Counted from the first letter of the stretch, positions 15,023 to 23,428 are shown. The stretch: DNA of 50,999 nucleotides from an uncultured Jannaschia sp. (GCF_947494025.1 NZ_CANLTQ010000021.1:1-50999), one strand, 5' to 3'. Notes: a model not told the origin generated them from the letters alone. Made by a program: numbers and translations.

Positions 15023-16690
15023 CTATTCCATCAGCTCCGCCAGCCACGCGGGGATTTCCTCCGCCTCTTCGCGGTCGACTGCTGCCAGCGCCATCGCCAG
15101 CGCCACCAGGCCGTCAATCCGGCCGCTGCTCTTGTTCTTTGCCAGCTTGCGGTTCCCCGCCGGGTCCATCTCCACCACGGCGTTCGAGGCGCAGAATTGC
15201 AGCACCGGGTTCCCGCCGTGCCGCAGGCGCGCCTCCGCAACCAGGCGCTCCATCTTGTCGAGGGCAGGGGCCATGTCCCGGAAGCCCTGGCCGAACGGCT
15301 CGATGGGCGGCTCCGCCCCGATCCGGCCAAGTTCGCGCTTCAGATCCTCGATCCGCCACCGGTCGTAAGCGATGCGTTGCACGTCGTAAGTCTCGCAGGC
15401 CTCCGCGATGGTCTCCGCGATCACGCCCGGGTCGACCACCGCGCCCGGAATGAGCGTCAGCAGGCCCTGCCGTGCCCAGAGGTCATAGGGTACCCGGTCC
15501 TGGTCGGATTTATCCTCGATGCCCTGTGCAGGCAGAAAGAAGCGCGGCAACACGTCGAAGCCCCCGGCGTCGTCGGGGAAGACGAAGACCAGGGCCGTCA
15601 GGTCGCGCGACTGCGACAGGTCGAGCCCGCCCCAGCACTTCCGCCCTTCCAGCGCCGCGAAGTCGACCGCCCCGCCGTTCGCCGTCCACTCGGCCTTGGC
15701 GATGAAGCGGACATGCGCTTCGACGCGCTGGTTCAAGATCAGGTTTCGGAACGACTGCTCGGCGGCGGGCATCCGCTTCGCCTGGGACGCGAGGCGGCGC
15801 ACGTCGCCCAGGGACCGGAAGTCGCCGAGGGCAGGGTTCGCTTTGTGCCAAGTCGCCTCGGACCAAGGATCATCGTCCTCGTCCGCGCCGTAGAAGGTCA
15901 GATGGAACGACGGGTCTTCGACCTCGCCCGCCTCGATCTTCAGGCCGTAGTCCACCAGCTCGGACATCACCGCCGTATCGTTGGCCGCCTGGGTGCTGAT
16001 AACGCAAAGCAACGGATTGTCCCGCGCGCCCATAGCGGTGTCGAGGGCGTCGTATAGGTCGCGCTTGGGGGCGGTGCCCAGCTCGTCGTAGATGGTGAAT
16101 GACGGCGAAAGGCCCTGTTTGGTCGAAGCGTCGGCCGACAGCGCGGCGAAGATCGAGCCCTTGCCGTGCCCGGTCGTCACTTCGATCCGCTTGCTATGGC
16201 GAATGACGTTCACGCGCGCGTCCAACTCGACATGCGCGTCGAGGATCGCGACCATCTCCGAGAAGGTCTTACCGCTTTGGGCCTTGTCGTTCGCGGCCGC
16301 ATAGACCTCGCCCCGACCCTCCGCCTCCGGTCCCAGCAGGTGGCACAGGCCCAGACCGGCGACGAGCTGCGTCTTCCCGTTCTTCCGGGCCATCGACAGG
16401 ACCGCTGTGCGCACCGGGCGGAAGCCCGCGTCGTCCGTCGCGTAGATCGCCTCGAGGAAGTCGCGCTGCCAAGGCCGGACCTTCAGCTTTGTCCCGGCGA
16501 GCGAGCCCTGGGTGATCGGCAGGTCCTCGAGGAAGGCCACCACGCGATCGACACGGGACAGACCGGGTTCGTCCCACGGTAGGACGGCCCGGCCAGACGA
16601 ATGGACCGTCTCGGCCGGGCCGAAAAGGTCCGCAGGGCGCTCGTAGGCGAGCGCGATCCGCGGCTTCGCTCCCGGTCCTCTAAGTCCCAT
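15023..16690 (-). CDS. terL: Phage terminase large subunit (HK97/lambda-like)
   Basis: 555 residues, full length. The N-terminus, MGLRGPGAKPR, is typical. The ATPase has a Walker A-like block MARKNGKTQLV (~100-110) and Walker B with catalytic Glu in FTIYDELGTA (D202-E203). The nuclease domain has GGLDLSQSRDLTAL (D357), followed by YDRWRIEDLKREL and the final metal-ligand region SSGRIDGLVALAMAL. It packages DNA into the prohead and cuts it. The HNH gene lies 71 bp upstream, an arrangement commonly required for HK97-type packaging. No small terminase gene is adjacent. Confidence 0.96.
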   Translation of the reverse strand: MGLRGPGAKPRIALAYERPADLFGPAETVHSSGRAVLPWDEPGLSRVDRVVAFLEDLPITQGSLAGTKLKVRPWQRDFLEAIYATDDAGFRPVRTAVLSMARKNGKTQLVAGLGLCHLLGPEAEGRGEVYAAANDKAQSGKTFSEMVAILDAHVELDARVNVIRHSKRIEVTTGHGKGSIFAALSADASTKQGLSPSFTIYDELGTAPKRDLYDALDTAMGARDNPLLCVISTQAANDTAVMSELVDYGLKIEAGEVEDPSFHLTFYGADEDDDPWSEATWHKANPALGDFRSLGDVRRLASQAKRMPAAEQSFRNLILNQRVEAHVRFIAKAEWTANGGAVDFAALEGRKCWGGLDLSQSRDLTALVFVFPDDAGGFDVLPRFFLPAQGIEDKSDQDRVPYDLWARQGLLTLIPGAVVDPGVIAETIAEACETYDVQRIAYDRWRIEDLKRELGRIGAEPPIEPFGQGFRDMAPALDKMERLVAEARLRHGGNPVLQFCASNAVVEMDPAGNRKLAKNKSSGRIDGLVALAMALAAVDREEAEEIPAWLAELME

Positions 16691-16761
16691 AAAATCAGTA
16701 CCCTAACTAAGTGTGCGCGCTTGGTGGGTGTCGGTCTCCAGCTCGGCAGTCTCCCGTGATC

Positions 16762-17085
16762 TCATGGCCCCCCACCCCACCAGCCGTCGCTGGGGTCGAC
16801 GGGGTTGCCGTCCGCGCCGCAGCCTTTGAAGCGACGGCCCGTCGCGTTGCCGCGCGCCCTGTCAAAGCTCGCGGTTTTCTCGTCGTGGCAGCGCTTGCAC
16901 AGGGACATCAGCCCGGCCAGTTCGGGGAACGCAGGCCCGCCCTGGCGGATCGGGGTGATATGGTCCACGACGGTCGCCTCAACAAGCCTGCCCCGACGCT
17001 CGCAGATGAAGCACAGGGGGCACGCGGCCAGCTTGACCAGTCGGAGCCGCTTCCAGTTGGAAGTGCAATACGGCCACGCTGCCAT
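16762..17085 (-). CDS. HNH endonuclease
   Basis: 107 residues. Zinc-ribbon cysteines are in CPLCFICERRG and LCKRCHDEK, and the HNH core reads VVDHITPIRQGG ... LMSLCKRCHDEKT. Phage HNH proteins of this size and position assist terminase cleavage. The ATG at 17085 overlaps the stop of the 56-aa gene by 1 bp. Confidence 0.93.
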   Translation of the reverse strand: MAAWPYCTSNWKRLRLVKLAACPLCFICERRGRLVEATVVDHITPIRQGGPAFPELAGLMSLCKRCHDEKTASFDRARGNATGRRFKGCGADGNPVDPSDGWWGGGP

Positions 17086-17255
17086 CAGGCAACCTTCCGG
17101 GCAAGGCGGGCCAGCTCGTGGGCAATCTCCGACTTTTCCTCGTGGAACCGGTGCGGGTTCCGATGATCGGGCGACAGGCGGCGCAGGCGGCTTGCCAGCT
17201 CGGCCAGCAGGTCGGACGGACGCTCGACGGGCGCGGGGCGTTCATTGCGCTGCAT
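17085..17255 (-). CDS. Small uncharacterised protein between HTH and HNH genes (56 aa)
   Basis: Starts MQRNERPAPVERPSDLLAEL. It is helical throughout, with repeated Leu/Arg/Glu (ELASRLRRLSPDHRNPHRF, then EKSEIAHELARLARKVA). The ATG at 17255 overlaps the upstream stop (17242) by 14 bp, and the stop overlaps the HNH start by 1 bp. Its position just before HNH-TerL is where a small terminase would be expected, but it is far shorter than known TerS proteins and has no HTH. Confidence 0.65.
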   Translation of the reverse strand: MQRNERPAPVERPSDLLAELASRLRRLSPDHRNPHRFHEEKSEIAHELARLARKVA

Positions 17256-17991
17256 GTCGGCTCGCCTCCCCATCGAGCACCGCCGCGAAGAACGCTCGCG
17301 CCTCCGCTCGGCCTGCCGCGCACGTTGGCGGCGCTTTGGTCGGAAGGGCGAAGAAGACGGTATCGCCCTTCTTCGCCTTCCGACCCAGCGGCGTGTTGCA
17401 GAGCTTCGGTAAGCCTTCGTCAGCAAGCCAAGCGGCCCAGCGGTTCAGCGAGCCGAAGTCCGTCGAAGGCACGATGCGCGGACCGTGCGTGATCGAGCCG
17501 AGGAAGCGGTGATCGCGGTAGCGGATGGGGATCGGGTCGGGTGCGTCGCTCGCGCGCGCGCTTTGGTGACTCTTTGGTTCTTTATTATAGGGGGTGACAC
17601 GGTTGTCACCTTTTGGCGTCACGGTTGTCACCGCTGGCTCGTCTTTCGGACGGGCGTAAGACGACAGATTTGTCACCCTTGGACGGCCGGTTTCCGTCGC
17701 CAAAGTGGCGGGCATCTTGCACCTGAACTCGGACTTTCGACTCTTGCCGCGCGCTCGATGGACCTCGATCCATCCGCCCGCTTCCAGCTCGCGGATCGCC
17801 CGCTGGACGGAGCGTTCGGACTTCCCGACGTCGAGCGCGATATCCTCAATCGTGTGGCTACAGCATGGCGAGTCTCGGTCCGACAGATCGTCACAGAACG
17901 CTGCCGCGAGAACCTTCGCGGCGTCCGACAGGTCGCGGGACTTGCGAAGGGCGCGCTTCCAATCCCAGCGGTCGCGGTTCCAGTTATCCAT
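17242..17991 (-). CDS. Winged-helix/HTH protein, possible replication or regulatory protein of the element
   Basis: 249 residues. Residues ~15-85 form an HTH domain (KVLAAAFCDDLSD, TIEDIALDVGKSERSVQRAI, RELEAGGWIEVHRARG) like those of phage replication initiators. The middle (~95-150) is polar, with TVTPKGDNRVTPYNKEP. The C-terminal ~80 residues contain SLNRWAAWLADEGLPKLCN and GDTVFFALPT. It heads the terL operon and overlaps the 71-aa gene by 8 bp. No primase or helicase motif is present, so a DNA-binding initiator or activator is likelier than an enzyme. Confidence 0.75.
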   Translation of the reverse strand: MDNWNRDRWDWKRALRKSRDLSDAAKVLAAAFCDDLSDRDSPCCSHTIEDIALDVGKSERSVQRAIRELEAGGWIEVHRARGKSRKSEFRCKMPATLATETGRPRVTNLSSYARPKDEPAVTTVTPKGDNRVTPYNKEPKSHQSARASDAPDPIPIRYRDHRFLGSITHGPRIVPSTDFGSLNRWAAWLADEGLPKLCNTPLGRKAKKGDTVFFALPTKAPPTCAAGRAEARAFFAAVLDGEASRHAAQ

Positions 17992-18199
17992 GACGCACCT
18001 CGCCAGCCCGGACGGGTTGCGAAAGGCGCGCGGCGGGGCTATCGTCTCGCTCGATCAGCCCGTCAAAGCTATCACGTTGGACGCCGCTCTCGATTGCAGT
18101 CGAGGCGGCGTTTTCCGTTGTTGCGGAGCGTTCAAGCCGGTTCGCCAAGCTCGGGATTTCGTCAATGGTATCAAAGGGGGCTTCGACGCGGTTCGCCAA
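17984..18199 (-). CDS. Possible small gene at the right end of the element (71 aa, TTG start)
   Basis: The frame is open from a TTG at 18199 to 17984, overlapping the next gene by 8 bp as in the rest of the operon. The product would start LANRVEAPFDTIDEIPSLANR and is acidic and polar. Two GGTTCGCCAA sites fall in it, both read as LANR. With no ATG/GTG and no visible Shine-Dalgarno, it may instead be the DNA-binding region flanking attR. Confidence 0.35.
   Translation of the reverse strand: MANRVEAPFDTIDEIPSLANRLERSATTENAASTAIESGVQRDSFDGLIERDDSPAARLSQPVRAGEVRHG
18139..18199. promoter_or_regulatory. Direct pair of GGTTCGCCAA sites beside attR
   Basis: GGTTCGCCAA at 18139-18148 and 18190-18199, same orientation and 51 bp apart, 34-94 bp inside the attR core. 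The shared word extends to CGGTTCGCCAAG. Identical words flank attL at 8450-8478. Confidence 0.6.
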
Positions 18200-18232
18200 G
18201 CCAAGCCTTTGATCCGTCGCGATGTATTCTTG

Positions 18233-18246
18233 CCTTCTGGGCCCGC
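18233..18246 (+). repeat. attR core: second copy of the 14-bp repeat
   Basis: CCTTCTGGGCCCGC, identical to the tRNA-Arg 3' end at 8390-8403. It marks the right boundary of the element, 57 bp before the stop of the desaturase gene that would be the chromosomal neighbour of the tRNA. Confidence 0.88.
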
Positions 18247-18303
18247 GCCTTCCCCATTTGCCGGTTCGCGCCGCGGGCGGATTCCGCGATTGGCGTTGCC
18301 TGC

Positions 18304-19320
18304 CTAGGCGAGCGCGTCGTCCAGAGACACGAGGCGACGGCGGTCCTCATCCCAAAGCTTCAGGCGGACGCAGCGCAGGCTTTCGACCAGCGTCAGCCGC
18401 TGTGCCCCGTCGAGACCGGGATGGTCGCGCAATACGGCGGGAAGACGATAGAACGGGATCCGGCTGTTGAGGTGATGCACATGATGCAGTCCGATATTGG
18501 CCGTCAGCCAGTGAAGCGGCGCCGGAAGGTCGTAATGCGAGCTGCCATGCAACGCCACTTCGTGCAGGTCCCAGTCCGGCTCGTGTTCATAGAGCGTCTC
18601 CTCGAACTGGTGCTGGACGTAGAACAGCCACACGCCCACCGTCGCGGCGAACAGGGTCGTCGGAAGAAACAGCAGGAGGACCGGCTCGAGACCGCCGAAG
18701 GCGATGATGAGCCCAAGGACGATTGCCACGGCGAGATTCGTGCCCATCGCGCTTACCCAGTAGCGGGCGCCAGCCCCCATCAGCCCCAGGGGCAAGCGGT
18801 TCTCGAAGAGGAACACCCATGCCGGCGCAAGGCCAAAAAGAACGATCGGATGCCGGTAAAGCCGATAGCGCAGGCGACCGAGCGGGGACTGCGCCCGATA
18901 CTCGGCCGCCGTCATCGTGTAGACCTCGCCCGGGCCTCGCCGGTCGAGATTGCCCGCCGCCCCGTGATGCGCCGCGTGGATGCGACGCCAGACATCGTAG
19001 GGCGTCACCGTCAGCACCCCGAGCGCACGGCCGACCCAGTCGCCCAGGGTCTTGTTGCGGAACAGGGAACCGTGCCCGCAATCATGCTGGATCACGAAGA
19101 TCCGCACGAGGAACGCGCCGTTGAGGAGCGCGATGGCCACGGCAAGCCATGGGCTCACGGAGATGGCCCACCAGCCCAGGGCCCACAGCAGCAGGAACGG
19201 TCCGAGCGTTACCGCGATCTCTATCAGGCTGCGGCGATCGGAGGGCTCGCGGTAGCGCGCCAGGATGGGAACCCAGCGCCGCGCTTCCGCGGCGGCAACG
19301 CTGTCAGGTGAGGTGGTCAT
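18304..19320 (-). CDS. Fatty acid desaturase, membrane di-iron type
   Basis: 338 residues from ATG 19320 (MTTSPDSVAAAEARRW), preceded by GGAGA at a suitable distance. An upstream in-frame start adds 25 unlikely residues. The three histidine boxes are complete: HDCGHGS (~residue 82), HAAHHG (~118) and HHVHHLN (~279). Hydrophobic pairs lie around 35-75 and 160-220, as in FadS-type desaturases of phosphatidyl-linked acyl chains. Function: O2-dependent double-bond insertion in membrane lipids, with electrons from a ferredoxin or cytochrome not encoded here. The exact regio-specificity is unknown. Confidence 0.92.
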   Translation of the reverse strand: MTTSPDSVAAAEARRWVPILARYREPSDRRSLIEIAVTLGPFLLLWALGWWAISVSPWLAVAIALLNGAFLVRIFVIQHDCGHGSLFRNKTLGDWVGRALGVLTVTPYDVWRRIHAAHHGAAGNLDRRGPGEVYTMTAAEYRAQSPLGRLRYRLYRHPIVLFGLAPAWVFLFENRLPLGLMGAGARYWVSAMGTNLAVAIVLGLIIAFGGLEPVLLLFLPTTLFAATVGVWLFYVQHQFEETLYEHEPDWDLHEVALHGSSHYDLPAPLHWLTANIGLHHVHHLNSRIPFYRLPAVLRDHPGLDGAQRLTLVESLRCVRLKLWDEDRRRLVSLDDALA

Positions 19321-19750
19321 TGAATGGGTCTCCGGCGGGGCCCCAAGGCTGCGGGGCCTGAAGCGCGGTAAGTAAAGGCAGATTGGCTGGCGCATGGACG
19401 GTCGTGCGCATTTCGGGCCTCATCGATCTAGATACCGTCCATCCGGAACGCATCAGCGACGCAAGGCCGAATCGGCAAGAGCAAGGTAACGTTGCCGTGG
19501 ATTGGTACCCCTCGCTCCCGGCGGACGCATTGCGCACAGCTTGCAGATATACAAGCGTTTCCTGCGACGCTCACCTGCATATTGTCGAATAGCTTCGAAG
19601 ATATGGCTCGAATACTCCGGCTGACATTTGTACGTGCCGTCCGGCGCAACATAGAGGTCGCGCTTCGATATTCTACTGCGGCCGGCGACCTTGTTGCCCA
19701 GAGCCTGCCTTGGGTTCCCTTAGCGGGTCGAGCGGCGGAGCCGGGTGGCC
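19321..19750. other. Intergenic stretch without recognisable gene
   Basis: 430 bp between the desaturase start and the second IS5 relic. Open frames are short and compositionally shadow-like. No repeat or RNA structure was noted. Confidence 0.5.
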
Positions 19751-20284
19751 TGTCCAGGCCTGGTCCGACCCGCGCCGGCACCCTGAACGGGTCCGCCATC
19801 GACGCCTTGGCACGCGGTGCCTTCGGATCCGCGCGGCGGCCAACCGATATACGACGCCGCCGCCGGTCAGGCGTGTCTGAGCACTGCCCGGCAGGGCCTC
19901 CCACGACGATGTCCGAAGGGATCGAGGTGCTGTTCGGATCGCCGCTGCGGCGGACCACCGGCGTCGTCGCCAGCCGACCGAGGCTCGCGGGGCTCGACCG
20001 GCCGGTGCCCTTCGTCGGACGATCCTTCCGGAAGGCTCGCCGATCCTCCTCGGTCCCGAGGCTGTGCCGGCGGCGGAAGACCCTGGCGGTTCGACTGCCC
20101 CGCCGGGGTGGCGGCAAAGCTGCTCGGCCATGAGCTCACCGCACGAGACTTCGACAGACAAACCGCCAAACATCAGACCCGCATCGTCATCCTCAACCGC
20201 GGCATCCCCGTCACGGAACCCGTCGGCTGACCCCCACGGGGGAAAGGGGAAGCTCGGCCTTCAGGCGTTTCGTGCAACAGGGCC
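19751..20284 (+). pseudogene. Decayed IS5-family transposase relic (copy 2), internally deleted
   Basis: The plus strand shows the same transposase as copy 1, in shifting frames: PTRAGTLN, RGGQPIYDAAAGQACL, EGIEVLFGSPLRRTTG, LAGLDRPVP and LCRRRKTLAV. After an internal deletion of the DDE region comes the true C-terminus, KLLGHELTARDFDRQ followed by ILNRGIPVTEPVG and a stop at 20230. A terminal-repeat-like end (GTGCAACAGGGCC) is at 20272-20284. Upstream sequence from 19751 (TGTCCAGGCCTG) also matches copy 1. Both copies carry the same extra palindromic segments B and C (here ~19882-19920 and ~20010-20054), so they descend from one already-interrupted ancestor. Confidence 0.8.
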
Positions 20285-20343
20285 GCGACCGGGTCACAAA
20301 ACATTCCCGGTCGCGTTATCGGCGATGGCCCTTCGTCTCGGCG

Positions 20344-21192
20344 TCAGTCCTCGCGGATCACGTGGACCGAGCGTTGCGGGAAGGGGATCTCGATGTCGGC
20401 GGCGTCGAGGGCCTGCTTCACCTCGCGGTTCATGTCCTTCCAGTAGCCGAAGAACTCGAGTCGCGGCACCCAGGCGCGAACGAGGAAGTCGACGCTGGAG
20501 GCATTGAGCGCGTCGACCTTGATGGTCGGCTCGGTGTCAGAGAGGAAGCGCGGATCGGCGGTGATCGTCTCGCGGATCACCTCCTCCACCCGGCCCAGAT
20601 CGGCGCCGTAGCCCACGCCGAAGATCCATTCCGCCTGCCGCGTGTCGTAGGCGGAGTAGTTGGTGATCGTATTTCCCCAGACCTCGGAGTTCGGGATGAT
20701 GATCTGGTAGTTGCCGATGCTGGCGAGTTCGGTGAAGTTCAGGTTGATCGCCTTCACCGTCCCGCTCTCGCCGTTGATCGTCACGTAATCGCCGACCTTG
20801 AGCGGCCGGAAGAAGATCAGCATCACGCCCGCCGCCACGTTCGACAGCGTCCCCTGCAACGCCAGGCCGATGGCGAGGCCGGCGGCACCGATGACCGCGA
20901 CGAGCGAGGTCGTCTGGATGCCGAAGGTGTTGAGCACGATCAGGAAGCACAGGCCCAGGATCGCGTAGCGCGCGAGGTTGGCGAGGAAGTCGAACAGCGT
21001 ATCGTCGAGGCGCGCATGGCGCTTCGACAGCGCCTCGATCCGGCGGGCGACCCAACCGGAGATCATGAACCCCGCAAGGATCACGAGAATCGCGGAAAGC
21101 AAGCTGCCGAACACCGCCACGAGGAATTCGAGCGACACGAAGTCGTCCAGTCTGCGCCCGTTGTAGATCTCGGTCGTCAGCAGGTCTTCCAT
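20344..21192 (-). CDS. Small-conductance mechanosensitive channel (MscS family)
   Basis: 282 residues. Three transmembrane segments lie in the first ~125 residues. The pore helix is GAAGLAIGLALQGTLSNVAAG, with the Gly/Ala packing pattern of TM3. The beta domain follows with FRPLKVGDYVTINGESGTV and IIIPNSEVWGNTITNYS. It opens under membrane tension to release solutes during hypo-osmotic shock. The length is that of E. coli MscS, with no extra domains. It lies 7 bp upstream in coordinates from the pterin dehydratase end, and the two read in the same direction. Confidence 0.94.
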   Translation of the reverse strand: MEDLLTTEIYNGRRLDDFVSLEFLVAVFGSLLSAILVILAGFMISGWVARRIEALSKRHARLDDTLFDFLANLARYAILGLCFLIVLNTFGIQTTSLVAVIGAAGLAIGLALQGTLSNVAAGVMLIFFRPLKVGDYVTINGESGTVKAINLNFTELASIGNYQIIIPNSEVWGNTITNYSAYDTRQAEWIFGVGYGADLGRVEEVIRETITADPRFLSDTEPTIKVDALNASSVDFLVRAWVPRLEFFGYWKDMNREVKQALDAADIEIPFPQRSVHVIRED

Positions 21193-21199
21193 GGTCGCC

Positions 21200-21442
21200 T
21201 CAGCTCAGGTCGTCGATGCGACGTGCGAGGTCGGTGTCCCGCTGCGTCAAGCCACCTGCATCATGCGAGGTCAGCCGGATGTCCACCCGGTTCCAGCGGT
21301 TGGACCAGTCCGGATGATGGTTCGCCGCCTCCGCGAGCAGGGCCACGCGCGACATGAAGGCCCAAGCCTCGGAGAAGTCGCGGAACTTGAAGCTGCGTTC
21401 GATGCCGCCGTCGCGCTCGGTCCAGCTGTCGGGAACGGTCAT
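21200..21442 (-). CDS. phhB: 4a-hydroxytetrahydrobiopterin dehydratase (PCD/DCoH)
   Basis: 80 residues, at the short end of the family. The core motif [20 protein letters not shown] contains the catalytic histidines (HH and the later H in [10 protein letters not shown]). It recycles the carbinolamine pterin formed by aromatic amino-acid hydroxylases; no such hydroxylase is in the window. The ATG at 21442 overlaps the upstream gene stop by 4 bp, and it precedes MscS closely. Confidence 0.93.
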   Translation of the reverse strand: MTVPDSWTERDGGIERSFKFRDFSEAWAFMSRVALLAEAANHHPDWSNRWNRVDIRLTSHDAGGLTQRDTDLARRIDDLS

Positions 21443-22650
21443 TCCTGCTCCTCCATCTCGACGCGCCGGAACGGGCCGAACGCGGTCAGAACCTCGATAT
21501 CCTCCTCGACCGCGCGCGCCTCCGCCTCGAGGAACTGCGCCACGGCGCGGCGGAACCCCTCGTTCGGGATGTAGTGCAGGCTGTGGCAGGTCACCGGCAG
21601 GTAGCCGCGCGCGAGTTTGTGCTCGCCCTGCGCGCCCGCCTCGACCCGGCCCAGCCCGCGGGCGATGGCGTGGTCGATGGCCTGATAGTAGCAGACCTCG
21701 AAATGCAGCATCGGATGATGCTCCACCGCGCCCCAGTAGCGCCCGTACAGCGTGTCGCGCCCGATGAAGTTGAGCGCCCCCGCCACCGCGCGCCCGTCAC
21801 GCTCGGCCAACACCAGAAGCACGTCGTCGCGCATCGTTTCCTGCACCGCGTCGAAGAAGGCGCGGGTCAGGTAGGGGCGGCCCCATTTGCGCGCGCCCGT
21901 GTCTTGGTAGAAGCGCCAGAACGCATCCCAGTGCTCCGGCCGGATCGCGTCGCCGGTATAAGCGCGGATCGTGCCGCCGAACTCCTGCGCGACCTTGCGC
22001 TCCCGGCGGATGGTTTTGCGCTTGCGGCTCGACAGCGCGGCGAGGAAATCCTCGAAGCTGCCGTAGCCGTCGTTGACCCAGTGGAATTGCTGGCTCGACC
22101 GGGGCATCAGGCCCATCGCCGCGCCGGCCTCGCGCTCGGCCTCGGTGCAGAAGGTGACGTGGAGGGAGGAGAGGTCGTTGCTCTCCGTCACGCTGACCGC
22201 GCCTTGCACCAGCGCGGAGACGCCCACTTCCTCGAAGCCCGGGCGGACGAGGAAGCGCCGCCCGGTGGCGGGGGTGAAGGGCACGGCGATCTGCAGCTTC
22301 GGGTAGTAATCGCCGCCTGCACGCTCCCAGGCATGGGCCCAGTTGTGGTCGAAGATGTATTCGCCCTGGCTGTGACCCTTCGCGTAGAGCGGCGCGCAGG
22401 CGATGGCCTCGCCCCCGGCCCGCGCGATCAGGTATTGCGGTTGCCAGCCGGAGCGTGCTCCGACACTCCCGCTCGTCTCCAGCGCGTGAAGGAAGCGGTG
22501 GGTCGTGAACGGATCGTTCGGCGGCCCGCCATCGGCAGCTTCGGGGCAGGCGCAGGCGTCCCAGGTCGCGGCGTCGAGGCCCGACAGGCTCGGCAGGACG
22601 CTGATCTCGATCTCGGTGGTGTCGCGGTCGGGGGTGATGCGCTCATTCAT
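21439..22650 (-). CDS. FemAB/GNAT-like acyltransferase (DUF482, peptidogalycan biosynthesis-type)
   Basis: 403 residues. Recognisable blocks are [21 protein letters not shown] near residue 84, [18 protein letters not shown] around 216, [20 protein letters not shown] around 310 and [15 protein letters not shown]. This double-GNAT architecture resembles Fem transferases that add amino acids to cell-wall precursors, but members in Gram-negatives are uncharacterised. It overlaps the pterin dehydratase start by 4 bp and the GDPD stop by 8 bp, so it is part of a ridA-GDPD-this-phhB-mscS chain. Confidence 0.85.
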   Translation of the reverse strand: MNERITPDRDTTEIEISVLPSLSGLDAATWDACACPEAADGGPPNDPFTTHRFLHALETSGSVGARSGWQPQYLIARAGGEAIACAPLYAKGHSQGEYIFDHNWAHAWERAGGDYYPKLQIAVPFTPATGRRFLVRPGFEEVGVSALVQGAVSVTESNDLSSLHVTFCTEAEREAGAAMGLMPRSSQQFHWVNDGYGSFEDFLAALSSRKRKTIRRERKVAQEFGGTIRAYTGDAIRPEHWDAFWRFYQDTGARKWGRPYLTRAFFDAVQETMRDDVLLVLAERDGRAVAGALNFIGRDTLYGRYWGAVEHHPMLHFEVCYYQAIDHAIARGLGRVEAGAQGEHKLARGYLPVTCHSLHYIPNEGFRRAVAQFLEAEARAVEEDIEVLTAFGPFRRVEMEEQE

Positions 22651-23428
22651 GGGGGACAGGTGGGGCCGCCTCCGGCTCGGGCAAGTAGCCCTCGAAAGTC
22701 ACGTTGTCGGCAATCCGCCGCACCTCCGCCTCTTGCGCGGGGGAGCGGATGGTCCAGCACAGGACCGGCAGGCCGGCGGCCTTGATCTCGGCGATCCGGG
22801 GCATGTCGAGCGCCTCGGCCTCGTGGCTCACGAAGCTCGCGCCGACGCGGTCGAGGTCGGGCATGCGGGCGAGGCGCTCGCGCGTCGCCGGCGACAGGTC
22901 CGGCCAGTCCCGGGCGTGAAAGGCGGAGGTGACGAGGCCGCGCGGCAGGTGAGGCGCCTGTGCTTTGAACCACGCCACGGAATGGGGGTTGAACGACATC
23001 ACCGCCACCGCGCCCGCATAGCCGTCGAGCGTGGCGATCACGGCCCGCTCCAACGAGCCGACATTCGGCCCCATGTCGCCGTCCCGGTCCTTGATCTCGA
23101 TGAGCAGCGGCACGCGCCCCGCCACGTGGTCGAGCACCTCCGCCAGCCGCGGAACGCATTCCGTCCCGCCGCGCAGGGGCAGGCGGGACAACGCCTCGGC
23201 CGGAAGGCTGTCGATCGTCCCGGTCGCGCCGGTCAGGCGGTCGAGCCGATCGTCGTGGAACGCCATCGCCACGCCGTCGGCGGAGGGCTGCACGTCGAGC
23301 TCGATCGCGTAGCCCCGCGCCATGGCCGCTCCGAACGCGGCCATGGAGTTCTCGGGCCGGCCCGCGTTCCGGTCGTGCAGGCCCCGGTGGGCGATGGGTG
23401 CGGACAGAAACGCCTGCGGCAGCGTCAT
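22643..23428 (-). CDS. Glycerophosphodiester phosphodiesterase
   Basis: 261 residues, a TIM barrel of the GDPD family. Catalytic blocks are IAHRGLHDRNAGRPENSMAA (His13-type, Arg, Glu), AIELDVQPSADGVAMAFHDD (metal-binding Glu/Asp and second His), and LLIEIKDRDG. There is no signal peptide, so it is probably cytosolic, hydrolysing glycerophosphodiesters to glycerol-3-phosphate and alcohol. It overlaps ridA by 4 bp and the acyltransferase gene by 8 bp. Confidence 0.93.
   Translation of the reverse strand: MTLPQAFLSAPIAHRGLHDRNAGRPENSMAAFGAAMARGYAIELDVQPSADGVAMAFHDDRLDRLTGATGTIDSLPAEALSRLPLRGGTECVPRLAEVLDHVAGRVPLLIEIKDRDGDMGPNVGSLERAVIATLDGYAGAVAVMSFNPHSVAWFKAQAPHLPRGLVTSAFHARDWPDLSPATRERLARMPDLDRVGASFVSHEAEALDMPRIAEIKAAGLPVLCWTIRSPAQEAEVRRIADNVTFEGYLPEPEAAPPVPHE

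Larger units (their letters stand above)
8390..18246. mobile_element. ~9.84-kb integrative element with head and packaging genes only: cf-PICI-like phage satellite candidate
   Basis: It is bounded by a 14-bp direct repeat, one copy inside the tRNA-Arg 3' end and the other at 18233-18246. Content, in transcription order, is HTH protein, 56-aa protein, HNH nuclease, large terminase, a divergent small HTH regulator, four small unknown genes, HK97-type capsid, prohead protease, portal, 56-aa protein and integrase. No tail, baseplate, tape-measure, lysin, holin or partition gene is present. All genes are open and tightly overlapped, which argues against a decayed prophage. Capsid-forming phage-inducible islands have this content: own capsid and packaging, with helper tails. 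The element is half their usual size, so the class is an inference. Confidence 0.75.

Noticed and set aside
8390-18246. Gene transfer agent cluster (RcGTA-like)
   Set aside because: RcGTA has tail genes and no integrase or att repeats, and its order is terminase-portal-protease-capsid. This locus differs on all points.
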